Positions 1 to 7,179 of a stretch of 7,530 nucleotides of DNA are shown piece by piece. The notes below the pieces were generated by a model. It did not search any database and was not told the DNA's origin. It saw only the letters and a list, made by a program, of their open reading frames with translations. The stretch spans positions 1 through 7,530 of the forward strand of contig JAOARK010000427.1 in NCBI GenBank assembly GCA_025210575.1, written 5' to 3'. Origin of the DNA: Schleiferiaceae bacterium. Lineage in GTDB: Bacteria > Bacteroidota > Bacteroidia > Flavobacteriales > Schleiferiaceae. Both the position numbers and the translations under genes were made by a program. Position 1 is the stretch's first letter. The number at the start of each line of letters is the position of its first letter.

Positions 1-1613
1 ACAGTGTCTCCCCAGATGTCGTACTGAAATTTCTTTACTCCCACGATTCCCGCAACAACGGGACCTGTATGAATACCCACACGCATTTCAAAGAAGGGTT
101 CTCCAACTTTTTCTTTATCCGATTTCCTTTGATGCATAAACTGCTGCATTTCTATCCCCGCCTTCACCACATCTACAGGCTCGGCAGTTCTGGGTGTATT
201 TAATCCGCCAGCAGCCATATAGGCATCTCCAATAGTCTTGATCTTCTCAATACCATATTTCTGCATGATCTCATCAAAGGCTTTAAAACAGGTGTTGATC
301 TCTTGAACCAACGCCTTGGCACTCAATTTTTCTGCCGTTTGGGTAAAGTGCTGGAAATCGCTAAAAAGAACCGTTACATTCTCAAAATCTTTGGCTTCAC
401 TCTCCCCTTTCTCTTTTAACTCTTGAGCCACTTCATGAGGTAGAATATTTAAAAGCAATTGTTCTGAGCGTTCCTTTTCTTTTTCAATCACTTTTTTGGT
501 TCGAGAAGTATATCTCAATCTACTCCATAAAGCTATCGCCAGAATAAAGATAACCACCCCTAACACGACATACAGGTTTCTGCTTTGTCTTAGTTTACTC
601 TCCCTTAAGTCAGATTCTAATTTATCTACTTCTAGTTCGTGAATCTTTCGCTCTTTTTGTTCATTCTCGTGTGCTTCGCGATATCGGGCAAGCGCTTTAG
701 CTATTTCAGTGCTGAACAAGGTGTCTTGAAGATTTGCATGCTCAACTAAAAAGTCCCAGGCTACATCGTTATTGCCATCCCTTTTATTGGCCATCGCAAT
801 CTCTCTGAGTAGCTCAGTTTCTACCGCTAAATTGTTTGTTCTTCTGGCAATTCCTAAAGCACTATCTATGTACAAAATAGCCTTCTTACTGTCATTCATT
901 TCGGAAGCTAAAGTTGACAGATTTTGTAGAAACTCATATTGATCTTTGCATTGAATATCTACACACAGCTTTGCCGCTTTTTCCAGAAAATAGGCAGCAC
1001 TGTCCAGCTCACCTAACATGCCATATAAAGCTCCAAGATTATTCAAGCCGTCTATTTGTTGTTCTACTTTGTTCCGTTCAACGTAGGAATAATACATCTC
1101 TTTAAAAATGGTTTTTGCCTCATCTGTTCTGCCCAAATAAACCAAAGAAATGGCTTTATTCATAGGCACTTCATAGATCAGACTGTCGGGTGCTGACTCT
1201 GGCCAATCGCGTTCAAAATCATTAGAGATTTGTACGACATATTCAAATTCTTCAAGGTTTAGATATACACCAGAAGTCACAATGAAATTGAACGCTCGTT
1301 CACGATAACTACACGCATAGGCATGAGGTTTGGACCAAAGAATCACCTGTAATGCACTATCGATCATTCCATTCGCTTCATACGCTCTAGAAAGCTTTCT
1401 GGAAAGTTTGCTGATTTTGCAGCTGTCTTGTTGACTTTTAAAATAAAACAATGCCTTTTTCGCCTGAATTAAAGTGTTTTCATAATCACTAGCGATATCT
1501 ACAGTATCTAAAAAAGTGTACAGGCTATCAGCTTGATCAACACTTATTTTTTGAGCATAACTTGAGATACAAATCATACTAAACATTAGGGCAATAAGAA
1601 TTCTCTTTCTCAT
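1..1613 (-). CDS. TPR receptor adenylate cyclase A (partial, C-terminus beyond window)
   Basis: Predicted membrane receptor that makes cAMP from ATP. The frame is open from the ATG at 1613 to the window edge, giving 537 codons with no stop. Residues 1-20 look like a signal peptide (MRKRILIALMFSMICISSYA, then Q), which supports this start over Met10 or Met13. TPR-like helical pairs follow, clearest at about 183-218 and 225-262. A charged coiled coil leads to one membrane helix at about 347-366. Next come the basic SRLRYTSRTKK stretch and a transducer coiled coil (EKERSEQLLLNILPHEVAQE, from 379). The catalytic domain shows metal Asp419 (VLFSDF) and Asp463 (IGDAYM), with adenine-selecting Lys459 (EKIKTIGD) and Asp532 (QYDIWGD). 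The sequence stops at Thr537, just before the expected Asn and Arg, so those are not seen. The TPR part should lie outside the membrane and the cyclase inside. It starts 29 bp after cyclase B, so it is probably the third gene of unit C-B-A. No Shine-Dalgarno motif is visible. Its ligand is unknown. Confidence 0.93.
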   Translation of the reverse strand, partial: MRKRILIALMFSMICISSYAQKISVDQADSLYTFLDTVDIASDYENTLIQAKKALFYFKSQQDSCKISKLSRKLSRAYEANGMIDSALQVILWSKPHAYACSYRERAFNFIVTSGVYLNLEEFEYVVQISNDFERDWPESAPDSLIYEVPMNKAISLVYLGRTDEAKTIFKEMYYSYVERNKVEQQIDGLNNLGALYGMLGELDSAAYFLEKAAKLCVDIQCKDQYEFLQNLSTLASEMNDSKKAILYIDSALGIARRTNNLAVETELLREIAMANKRDGNNDVAWDFLVEHANLQDTLFSTEIAKALARYREAHENEQKERKIHELEVDKLESDLRESKLRQSRNLYVVLGVVIFILAIALWSRLRYTSRTKKVIEKEKERSEQLLLNILPHEVAQELKEKGESEAKDFENVTVLFSDFQHFTQTAEKLSAKALVQEINTCFKAFDEIMQKYGIEKIKTIGDAYMAAGGLNTPRTAEPVDVVKAGIEMQQFMHQRKSDKEKVGEPFFEMRVGIHTGPVVAGIVGVKKFQYDIWGDT

Positions 1614-1642
1614 TGATTGGTAGGTTCTTTTCAAGGATTAAG

Positions 1643-2842
1643 TTACGTATTCTGAACTATATACATTTCCATCTCTCCTTTTCCTTTCACAATTATGTTC
1701 TCTCTTTTCTCAAAGCTGAACATCGGTTGGTTCTTAACCAGTTGATAGGTGGCTGAACTAATGTTTACCTGTCCCTCTATTCCATGGCTTTCCATACGGC
1801 TTGCGGTATTCACGGTATCACCCCACAAGTCATAAGCAAATTTGGTTTTACCTATAACTCCAGCAACCACAGGGCCGCTATGAATTCCGATTCTTATGCT
1901 GAAGTTTTCTCCTTTTTCGTCATTGATCCGATTTAACACTTCCATCATTTCAAACCCAAGCATTACAGCCGCATAGGCATGGTTAGGCCGCTCTATCGGA
2001 ATTCCTGAAGCTACCATGTAAGCATCTCCAATAGTTTTGATTTTTTCCAGCCCGTACTTTTCAGTGAGGTCGTCAAATTCAGAAAATATTCTCCCCAAAG
2101 AACTCACCACATTCTCAGGTGTGTTCTTTGTTGAAAATTGAGTAAAACCCACGAGGTCAGCAAATAATACGGTTACCTCGTGGTGACGATCAGCAATGGT
2201 TTTATCGGCATTATTCTTTAGAGTCCTTGCCACAGACCGAGGAAAAATATTGAGAAGTAGATTATTAGCTTTCAGCCGTTCTTTGATCATACTACTCACG
2301 AAATAGTAAGAAAATGAAAAGAATACTACAGAAGAAACAGAAAGATTCATTACAAAAAATGTGTGTCTAACAGATTCGGTTACGGGCAAACGATGCGCCA
2401 TGAAGTAATCATTGAAAACAACCGTAATAATAATGTTGACCAAAAACAAGCAAAGCAGGCTAATAGCCTTTTTAAAGGAAAGGAACATTAAACCAGCAAG
2501 AGGAGCGATTAAACTCCAGGCCAGAACGTAACCCGCGTCAAAAACACCGCCTATACTCCATTGAAAGACGGCTGGTATGTAAAGAATACAAATGATAAAA
2601 CCATAAACCGGCCAAAGATGATTTTTAGTAAAATGACCGATGAATAGAAAACAGCCCACAACAACAGTAAATAATAAGGGTAAAAAAGAAGGCCATACCG
2701 GTCCGAGAAAATGCACATACATAGCGGTCCAAATAAAACCGACTATACAACATAGTCCGGCAATGAGAGAAATTGCGATCTTATCAAGGATAACCGCATC
2801 ACTATCTTCAGGATTATAGGCATAGTAGCGAAGTAGATTCAT
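1643..2842 (-). CDS. Six-TM membrane adenylate cyclase B
   Basis: Integral membrane class III cyclase of 399 aa, predicted to make cAMP. It has no signal peptide and no TPR region. Residues about 22-183 form roughly six hydrophobic helices (near 22-46, 50-70, 75-95, 105-122, 127-145 and 162-183), an arrangement I cannot assign to a named membrane sensor family. A short transducer coiled coil follows (KANNLLLNIFPRSVARTLK, from 191). The catalytic domain has all six key residues: metal Asp229 (VLFADLVGFT) and Asp273 (IGDAYM), adenine-selecting Lys269 and Asp338 (AYDLWGD), and transition-state Asn345 and Arg349 (NTASRM). This Lys/Asp pair predicts ATP rather than GTP. It lies 45 bp after cyclase C and 29 bp before cyclase A, so co-transcription is likely. 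The first half of its catalytic domain is the most divergent of the set, yet the last 60 residues are close to cyclase C, suggesting local gene conversion. The membrane part could sense a small ligand or membrane state, or only anchor the enzyme. Confidence 0.95.
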   Translation of the reverse strand: MNLLRYYAYNPEDSDAVILDKIAISLIAGLCCIVGFIWTAMYVHFLGPVWPSFLPLLFTVVVGCFLFIGHFTKNHLWPVYGFIICILYIPAVFQWSIGGVFDAGYVLAWSLIAPLAGLMFLSFKKAISLLCLFLVNIIITVVFNDYFMAHRLPVTESVRHTFFVMNLSVSSVVFFSFSYYFVSSMIKERLKANNLLLNIFPRSVARTLKNNADKTIADRHHEVTVLFADLVGFTQFSTKNTPENVVSSLGRIFSEFDDLTEKYGLEKIKTIGDAYMVASGIPIERPNHAYAAVMLGFEMMEVLNRINDEKGENFSIRIGIHSGPVVAGVIGKTKFAYDLWGDTVNTASRMESHGIEGQVNISSATYQLVKNQPMFSFEKRENIIVKGKGEMEMYIVQNT

Positions 2843-2858
2843 GTTAGAGGTAGTGTCT

Positions 2859-2879
2859 TGTAAATCTATGTTTTTTACA
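2859..2879. repeat. Inverted repeat between cyclases C and B
   Basis: TGTAAA (2859-2864) and TTTACA (2874-2879) form a perfect 6-bp inverted repeat with a 9-base spacer. It fills much of the 45-bp gap between the stop of cyclase C and the start of cyclase B. It is AT-rich and short, so its stability as RNA would be low. It might be a regulator half-site pair or an mRNA hairpin that tunes cyclase B, or it might be chance. Confidence 0.25.
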
Positions 2880-2887
2880 TAAATTTT

Positions 2888-4837
2888 TCAAACGACTAAC
2901 CACATCTCCATTTCACCTTTACCCTTTACTTCAATGGCTTCTCGTTTCTCAAATGTAAATTCTTTTTGGTCTTTTATGAGCTCATAGGTTGCTGAGCTCA
3001 TATTCACTTTTCCTACTACTCCATGGCTTTCCATACGGCTTGCCGTGTTTACGGTATCACCCCAGATGTCGTACTGGAATTTTTTAACGCCAACGATACC
3101 CGCCACTACTGGCCCTGTGTGGATACCTACGCGCATTTCAAAATAGGGTTCACTTAATTTTTCTTTTTCTGCCTTCCTCGAAAGCATAAACTGTTGCATT
3201 TCTAGACCGGCTTTCACAACGTCTAAAGGTTTTGAAGTTCTCGGGACATGTAAACCTCCAGCGGCCATATAAGCATCACCAATAGTTTTTATTTTTTCCA
3301 GGTTATGAGAGGTCATAATCTCATCAAAAGCTTTAAAACAAATATTGAGTTCTTGAACTAGTTCTTTTGCCGATAGTTTCTCTGAAGTTTGCGTGAATCC
3401 TTTAAAGTCTGAGAATAATACGGTTACATTTTCAAAATCTTTGGCTTCGCTTTCTCCTTTTTCCTTGAGTTCTGCGGCAACTTCTTCTGGCAAGATGTTG
3501 TGGAGCAGATTTTCTGAACGGTCTTTTTCTTTCTCAATGATGGCTTTTGATTTTCGCACGTAGCGTAGGCGACTGTATATCCCTCCAGCCAAAAGCAACA
3601 CTAAAAAACCAGAACCAATAGCAATATTTCTTTGCTGTTCTTCTTGGCGCATTTCTTCTTGGTGGGCCAATTCCACTTTGCGCTCTTTCTCGAAAGTATC
3701 TACACTGTCTTGGTACACTTGCTTCGAAAATTCCATTTGTTGTAACTGCTTTTGTGCCTCTTCCTTTTGAAGACTGTCGTTTAAGAGAAGCATTTTTTCG
3801 TGATAAACTAGCGCTTTAGAGTCATCATGAATGTAACGATAGGCTTTGTAAAGACATTCACAGGCATCCCTTTGTTGAACAATCATTTCAGTTTTCGAAA
3901 TAATATTGAAAGCGTCATTGCACCATTTTATCATTAGTCTGTATTCACCTTGTTGCTCATAAAATTTACCATAATAAATAGCTAAATCTGTATTTAGATA
4001 AACATCTTCAATTTCTTGAATTAATCGATATCCATTGTCTAAATGGGTTTTTGCACTATCATATTTATTTAAGGCCATTGCCAACTTGCCAAGCTCAATT
4101 TCACCATTCGCAATGACATCTGTAAACCCATTTTTCTTACCTGATTTTATTGATTCTAAAAAATAATTTCGAGCATTTGAGAAATCTTTTAATTCTCTAT
4201 ATAGTATGCCAATGTTTACCAAGGCATTTGAATAGTTATAATTGGCCCATGGACTGTCATCAATTTTCATATACTCTATAGATTCAAGAGAATAGCGAAG
4301 AGCCTCTTGATAGTTATCCATAAAATAATAGGCGGAAGCGAGCATGTTTACTCGATTTCCAAGAGCTTGCAGATCACCAGATTCTTCTGCAGGTTTTTGA
4401 CTTAAGTTGAGATATTTGATTGTTGCAAACCAATTAAATTGATTTGCATAGACCCCTGCAATGTTGACATATACCCATGCCTGTCTACCTTTATCACCAG
4501 AAATAATAAAATAGTTGAGGGCCTCTTCAAATCCGTCTAGGGCATTTTTACCGTCTTGTTTTTGACTATATGCAACACCTTTTAAATTATACATCTGCCC
4601 TCTGATCCTGTTATTTTTTGTCCGGTTAGCCATCTCAATGAACCGATTAAAATAATGTAGTGCAGAATCAGGTTGAGTGTATATATGTTTTTTCATACAA
4701 TACATGTAGAGGGCATCCAATCTGATCGTGTCATGCTGCATTTCATCTTCCCAAACATTCCAAAGAGAGTCTAGGTTTTGTGCTGACACAGAAAAACAAT
4801 AGAAGCTGAAGAGAAATACGAGCCAACGCTTGTGCAT
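2888..4837 (-). CDS. TPR receptor adenylate cyclase C
   Basis: Complete 649-aa receptor cyclase, predicted to convert ATP to cAMP at the inner membrane face. Residues 1-19 are a signal peptide (MHKRWLVFLFSFYCFSVSA, then Q). About seven TPR-like repeats span 80-355, for example near 81-114, 201-233 and 241-273. A highly charged coiled coil (about 355-403) leads to one membrane helix (about 404-422). The basic YSRLRYVRKSK stretch and a transducer coiled coil (SENLLHNILPEEVAAELK, from 441) follow. The catalytic domain is complete: metal Asp477 and Asp521, adenine-selecting Lys517 and Asp590, transition-state Asn597 and Arg601. The spacings (Asp590 to Asn597 is 7, Asn597 to Arg601 is 4) match the mammalian adenylyl cyclase C2 domain pattern. 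The protein ends directly after the conserved KGKGEMEMWLVV. It follows a 230-bp gap with a probable terminator, so it likely heads unit C-B-A. The TPR domain should face outward and bind a protein, peptide or other ligand; nothing shows which. Confidence 0.96.
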   Translation of the reverse strand: MHKRWLVFLFSFYCFSVSAQNLDSLWNVWEDEMQHDTIRLDALYMYCMKKHIYTQPDSALHYFNRFIEMANRTKNNRIRGQMYNLKGVAYSQKQDGKNALDGFEEALNYFIISGDKGRQAWVYVNIAGVYANQFNWFATIKYLNLSQKPAEESGDLQALGNRVNMLASAYYFMDNYQEALRYSLESIEYMKIDDSPWANYNYSNALVNIGILYRELKDFSNARNYFLESIKSGKKNGFTDVIANGEIELGKLAMALNKYDSAKTHLDNGYRLIQEIEDVYLNTDLAIYYGKFYEQQGEYRLMIKWCNDAFNIISKTEMIVQQRDACECLYKAYRYIHDDSKALVYHEKMLLLNDSLQKEEAQKQLQQMEFSKQVYQDSVDTFEKERKVELAHQEEMRQEEQQRNIAIGSGFLVLLLAGGIYSRLRYVRKSKAIIEKEKDRSENLLHNILPEEVAAELKEKGESEAKDFENVTVLFSDFKGFTQTSEKLSAKELVQELNICFKAFDEIMTSHNLEKIKTIGDAYMAAGGLHVPRTSKPLDVVKAGLEMQQFMLSRKAEKEKLSEPYFEMRVGIHTGPVVAGIVGVKKFQYDIWGDTVNTASRMESHGVVGKVNMSSATYELIKDQKEFTFEKREAIEVKGKGEMEMWLVV

Positions 4838-4871
4838 AGGTTAGGATGTTTGTAGGGTTACAATGAGTTAC

Positions 4872-4879
4872 TAAAGGTA
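4872..4879 (-). promoter_or_regulatory. Candidate -7 promoter element for cyclase C
   Basis: The minus strand reads TACCTTTA, seven of eight matches to the Bacteroidota -7 motif TAnnTTTG. It lies downstream of the probable terminator and about 35 bp before the ATG of cyclase C, a sensible place for its promoter with a short leader of about 30 nt. The -33 side is weak: only TTTC is found 20 bp upstream in place of TTTG or TTG. AT-rich gaps give such matches by chance, so this is tentative. Confidence 0.25.
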
Positions 4880-4955
4880 TTGATTTTAACTCAGTGAAAG
4901 AAAGGCGCGAAGAGTAACAACAAAGCCTATCCGGGAAAGCGAAAGCGAGATGTCT

Positions 4956-4993
4956 AAAAATTAAAAAAACCTGACCAATGGCCTGGGGTTCTT
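4956..4993 (-). terminator. Probable intrinsic terminator after cyclase D
   Basis: Read on the minus strand, AAGAACC (4993-4987) pairs with GGTTTTT (4971-4965) as seven base pairs including one G-U. Inside it, after an uneven internal loop (CCA against A), GGCC (4983-4980) pairs with GGTC (4976-4973) around an ATT loop. The T run is seven long at 4969-4963, followed by AA and TTTTT to 4956. Part of the T run is used in the stem, and the inner stem is short, so strength is uncertain. Its position, 75 bp after the stop of cyclase D, supports an end of the E-D transcript. Read in the other direction there is no T run. Confidence 0.5.
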
Positions 4994-5014
4994 GTTACTA
5001 CTTGTTATTTTTTA

Positions 5015-5034
5015 AGGGTTCGAATCGTAACCCT
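5015..5034. repeat. Small inverted repeat in the C/D gap
   Basis: AGGGTT (5015-5020) and AACCCT (5029-5034) form a perfect 6-bp stem around an 8-base loop. No T run follows on either strand (on the minus strand it is followed by TAAAAAAT), so it does not look like a terminator. It could be a weak operator or RNA hairpin between the cyclase D stop and the terminator. Confidence 0.3.
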
Positions 5035-5040
5035 GAATAC

Positions 5041-5048
5041 CAAAGTTA
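5041..5048 (-). promoter_or_regulatory. Consensus -7 promoter motif just after cyclase D
   Basis: The minus strand reads TAACTTTG, a full match to the Bacteroidota TAnnTTTG motif, about 20 bp after the stop of cyclase D. No good TTG-type -33 element is found 17-23 bp upstream. A transcript from here would have a leader of about 200 nt to cyclase C and would pass through the probable terminator, so it would be useful only with read-through or attenuation. It may be a chance match. Confidence 0.25.
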
Positions 5049-5067
5049 GGATGAAAGACTAACGAAG

Positions 5068-7179
5068 TTACTCTTCGCTAAAGCTACGAGAAACAAAGTG
5101 CATCTCCATCTCGCCCTTGCCTTTGGCCTTTACTTTACCCCGACTCTCAAAAGTGAATTGCTCATCGTCTTTCAGTAGGTCATAAACACTCTGACTTACG
5201 TTTACTTTGCCCACTTCTCCAGCGCTTTCCATACGGCTAGCTGTGTTTACCGTATCGCCCCAAATGTCGTACTGGAATTTCTTTACGCCAACAATTCCGG
5301 CTACTACCGGACCCGTATGGATTCCCACGCGCATTTCAAAAGCTGGTTCATTTCTAGCTTCTTTAGTCTTGTGTCTTGCGTCTATAAACTCTTGCATTTC
5401 AAGCGCAGCTAACACCGTGTTTTTCACCGATTCATCAGTTGGTACAGGCAAACCTCCAGCAGCCATATAAGCATCGCCAATAGTTTTAATTTTCTCGATA
5501 CCGTACTTTTCCATGATGCCGTCAAAGGCCTCGAAGCAGGTGTTGATTTCTTTTACTAAAGCTGCCGCTGAAAGCTTTTCACTCTGCTCGGTAAAACCCT
5601 TGAAATCGGTAAATAAGATAGACACCTGATCAAAATCGCGAGCATCGGCTCGGCCCTTTTCCTTGAGTTCTTGGGCTATTTCTTCAGGAAGAATATTGAG
5701 CAACAAATTTTCGGAGCGTTCTTTTTCTTTTTCCAAAATAGCTTTGGATTTACGTGTATAACGCAAACGGCTATAAACACCAGCAGCCAGCACTAAGACT
5801 AAACATCCAATTCCAATGGCTAGATTTCTTTGTTGTTTTTCTATATTCAACGAGTTATTGTATTCCAACTCTCGTTGCATTGCCATCTTGGCGACTTGAA
5901 GACTATCAGCATATCTTTCTTTGGCAAATTGACTTTCTAGTTCTAACCTAGCTGCGATGTCGGCATTTTTCGTGTTCGATATTTTCGTTTTAAAGGCAAT
6001 GAATTTTTTGTAGGCTTTGTATTCTTCCTTTAGGTTTCCCAGCTTCTGATATGCAAGGTAAATCAGGTAATAGTTTTCTTTCGATTCTTTAGGATATCCT
6101 TCCGCGTATTTCAAACCCTCTTTTCCATTTTTCAGAGCTTCCTCATAATGTCCAAGTAGTAAATTAGCGATACCAAGTCTATAGCACACGTAGGCTTTCC
6201 AAGTAATACTCTTACTTTTTTCTATTATTAAATTGTGACTTTCTTTAAGAGTCTCTAGTGCTAAATCTATACTATCAAGCCCCATGTAGATAGACGATTT
6301 TGCGACCAAATTTTCGGCCATAGCCACCTCAGCTCCTCGTTTTTTATTTACTGCAATAGCTGAGTCAATATAAATTAAGGCTACGTTTTGTTTGCCTTGA
6401 TTCAATTGATTGTACATCAATTTCATGTAGGTGTAACTAAACTTAGAAGAATCCTGATTTAATTTAAATTGATTTAAGGCTTTATTGTAAAATAATTCTG
6501 ATTTTTCATATCGCCCTAAACTTGAATAAGAAGTAGCTAGAACACTAAATAAATCACCCCGAATTGTCCAATACTCTTCTTGCTGCTCATAGTAATTTAA
6601 AGCCTTAGAAGCTGCTTCCATTGCTTCTCCATGAATTGCTTTGATTGACAACCAATAAGCCATTGAATATTCACAACCAGCCAAGGCTTGACGGTCTGTT
6701 ATATTGCTCTTAACAAACGAATACAGCTCATCGGTAGATATTGTTCTTATGTTATTTTCTCGGGCTTGAAAAAGTTCAATCATTATTAAATCGAATAGAA
6801 ATGGAATAGCGTCTTTTCTATTCGTCTCTATTGCGCTTTGTACAAAATCAAAAGACGTTTTTCTGTACCGGTATAGATTAACTGAATCTTTGGAATAATA
6901 AGCTTGTGCCGCATTTTTAAATGCTTTAGTATAAACATTGCCCAATTTTGCATTTACAATTTGCACGGAATCAGATTTTAACCCATGTCCTGCATATACC
7001 CATAAATCATCAGGTTCATTTTGTATTTCTAGAATAAACGAATAGGTTTTATTCATTCTTTCCAGAGGCGCATTGTTGGTATCTAAAATATACCCGTAGA
7101 GGTCATTCAGCTTGCTATTTTGACCTATCAATAGATGGCCAATCAGGCAAAACATGAATATGGACAAACCTCTTTTCAT
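5068..7179 (-). CDS. TPR receptor adenylate cyclase D
   Basis: Complete 703-aa receptor cyclase, predicted to make cAMP. Residues 1-20 form a signal peptide (MKRGLSIFMFCLIGHLLIGQ); Cys11 is not in a convincing lipobox. The outward region, about 21-400, is helical, with recognisable TPR-like pairs from about 169 onward (near 207-240, 287-320, 327-360 and 365-395). The stretch 21-165 has no clear repeat and may be a separate cap. A coiled coil (about 400-451), one membrane helix (about 452-470), YSRLRYTRKSK and the transducer helix (SENLLLNILPEEIAQELK, from 489) follow. Active-site residues are all present: metal Asp525 and Asp569, adenine-selecting Lys565 and Asp638, transition-state Asn645 and Arg649. 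After the family's usual end (GKGEMEMHFV) it has seven extra residues, SRSFSEE, encoded over the edge of a 12-bp inverted repeat. Its ATG overlaps the stop of cyclase E by 4 bp, so translation is probably coupled. A likely terminator lies 75 bp after its stop. Confidence 0.96.
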   Translation of the reverse strand: MKRGLSIFMFCLIGHLLIGQNSKLNDLYGYILDTNNAPLERMNKTYSFILEIQNEPDDLWVYAGHGLKSDSVQIVNAKLGNVYTKAFKNAAQAYYSKDSVNLYRYRKTSFDFVQSAIETNRKDAIPFLFDLIMIELFQARENNIRTISTDELYSFVKSNITDRQALAGCEYSMAYWLSIKAIHGEAMEAASKALNYYEQQEEYWTIRGDLFSVLATSYSSLGRYEKSELFYNKALNQFKLNQDSSKFSYTYMKLMYNQLNQGKQNVALIYIDSAIAVNKKRGAEVAMAENLVAKSSIYMGLDSIDLALETLKESHNLIIEKSKSITWKAYVCYRLGIANLLLGHYEEALKNGKEGLKYAEGYPKESKENYYLIYLAYQKLGNLKEEYKAYKKFIAFKTKISNTKNADIAARLELESQFAKERYADSLQVAKMAMQRELEYNNSLNIEKQQRNLAIGIGCLVLVLAAGVYSRLRYTRKSKAILEKEKERSENLLLNILPEEIAQELKEKGRADARDFDQVSILFTDFKGFTEQSEKLSAAALVKEINTCFEAFDGIMEKYGIEKIKTIGDAYMAAGGLPVPTDESVKNTVLAALEMQEFIDARHKTKEARNEPAFEMRVGIHTGPVVAGIVGVKKFQYDIWGDTVNTASRMESAGEVGKVNVSQSVYDLLKDDEQFTFESRGKVKAKGKGEMEMHFVSRSFSEE
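5180..5238. repeat. 59-bp block in cyclase D identical to cyclase E
   Basis: This stretch of the cyclase D catalytic domain matches 7285-7343 base for base over 59 bp, covering the codons around TASRMESAGEVGKVNVSQSV. The sequences on each side differ at many silent positions. Identity at third codon positions points to a recent copy or conversion event and not only to protein-level selection. Confidence 0.85.
7176..7179 (-). promoter_or_regulatory. ATGA stop-start overlap joining cyclases E and D
   Basis: The TGA stop of cyclase E and the ATG of cyclase D share bases (ATGA on the minus strand). No Shine-Dalgarno-like sequence precedes this ATG. The overlap suggests that a ribosome ending cyclase E can restart on cyclase D, so the two would be made together. 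The good signal peptide directly after this ATG supports it as the real start. The coupling itself is an inference from the overlap. Confidence 0.6.

Larger units (their letters stand above)
4907..5078. repeat. 12-bp perfect inverted repeat bracketing the C/D gap
   Basis: GCGAAGAGTAAC at 4907-4918 occurs as its exact reverse complement, GTTACTCTTCGC, at 5067-5078. The 172-bp span between the outer ends covers most of the only long gap in the window, including the terminator. The right arm covers the stop codon and last residues of cyclase D. The arms cannot be extended, and I see no clean target-site duplication outside them. It could be the ends of a small non-autonomous element or a long-range stem, or it could be chance. 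Confidence 0.4.

Noticed and set aside
914..1105. Plus-strand open frame of 63 codons
   Set aside because: It lies wholly antisense to the TPR region of cyclase A, has no recognisable domain, and its composition follows from the opposite coding strand.
4921..4932. TAGGCTTTG on the minus strand as a promoter -7 element
   Set aside because: It has three bases between TA and TTTG instead of two, and no TTG element at a fitting distance.
4939..4946. GCGAAAGC mini-hairpin
   Set aside because: This 8-base sequence can form a very stable DNA hairpin, but it is too short to assign a role and lies in no clear signal.
5014..5043. tRNA-like T-arm (GGTTCGAATC followed later by CCA)
   Set aside because: The five bases on each side of the TTCGAAT loop do not pair as a T stem, and no acceptor, D or anticodon arm can be found upstream on this strand.
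4840..5053. Short direct repeat GTTAGGATG (4840-4848 and 5045-5053)
   Set aside because: Nine bases with different flanks in an AT-rich gap; too short to separate from chance.
5207..5470. Plus-strand open frame of 87 codons
   Set aside because: Antisense to the highly conserved catalytic domain of cyclase D; its residues mirror the reverse of that domain and no domain is recognisable.
5754..5951. Plus-strand open frame of 65 codons
   Set aside because: Antisense to the membrane helix and coiled coil of cyclase D, with no promoter, no ribosome site and no family resemblance.
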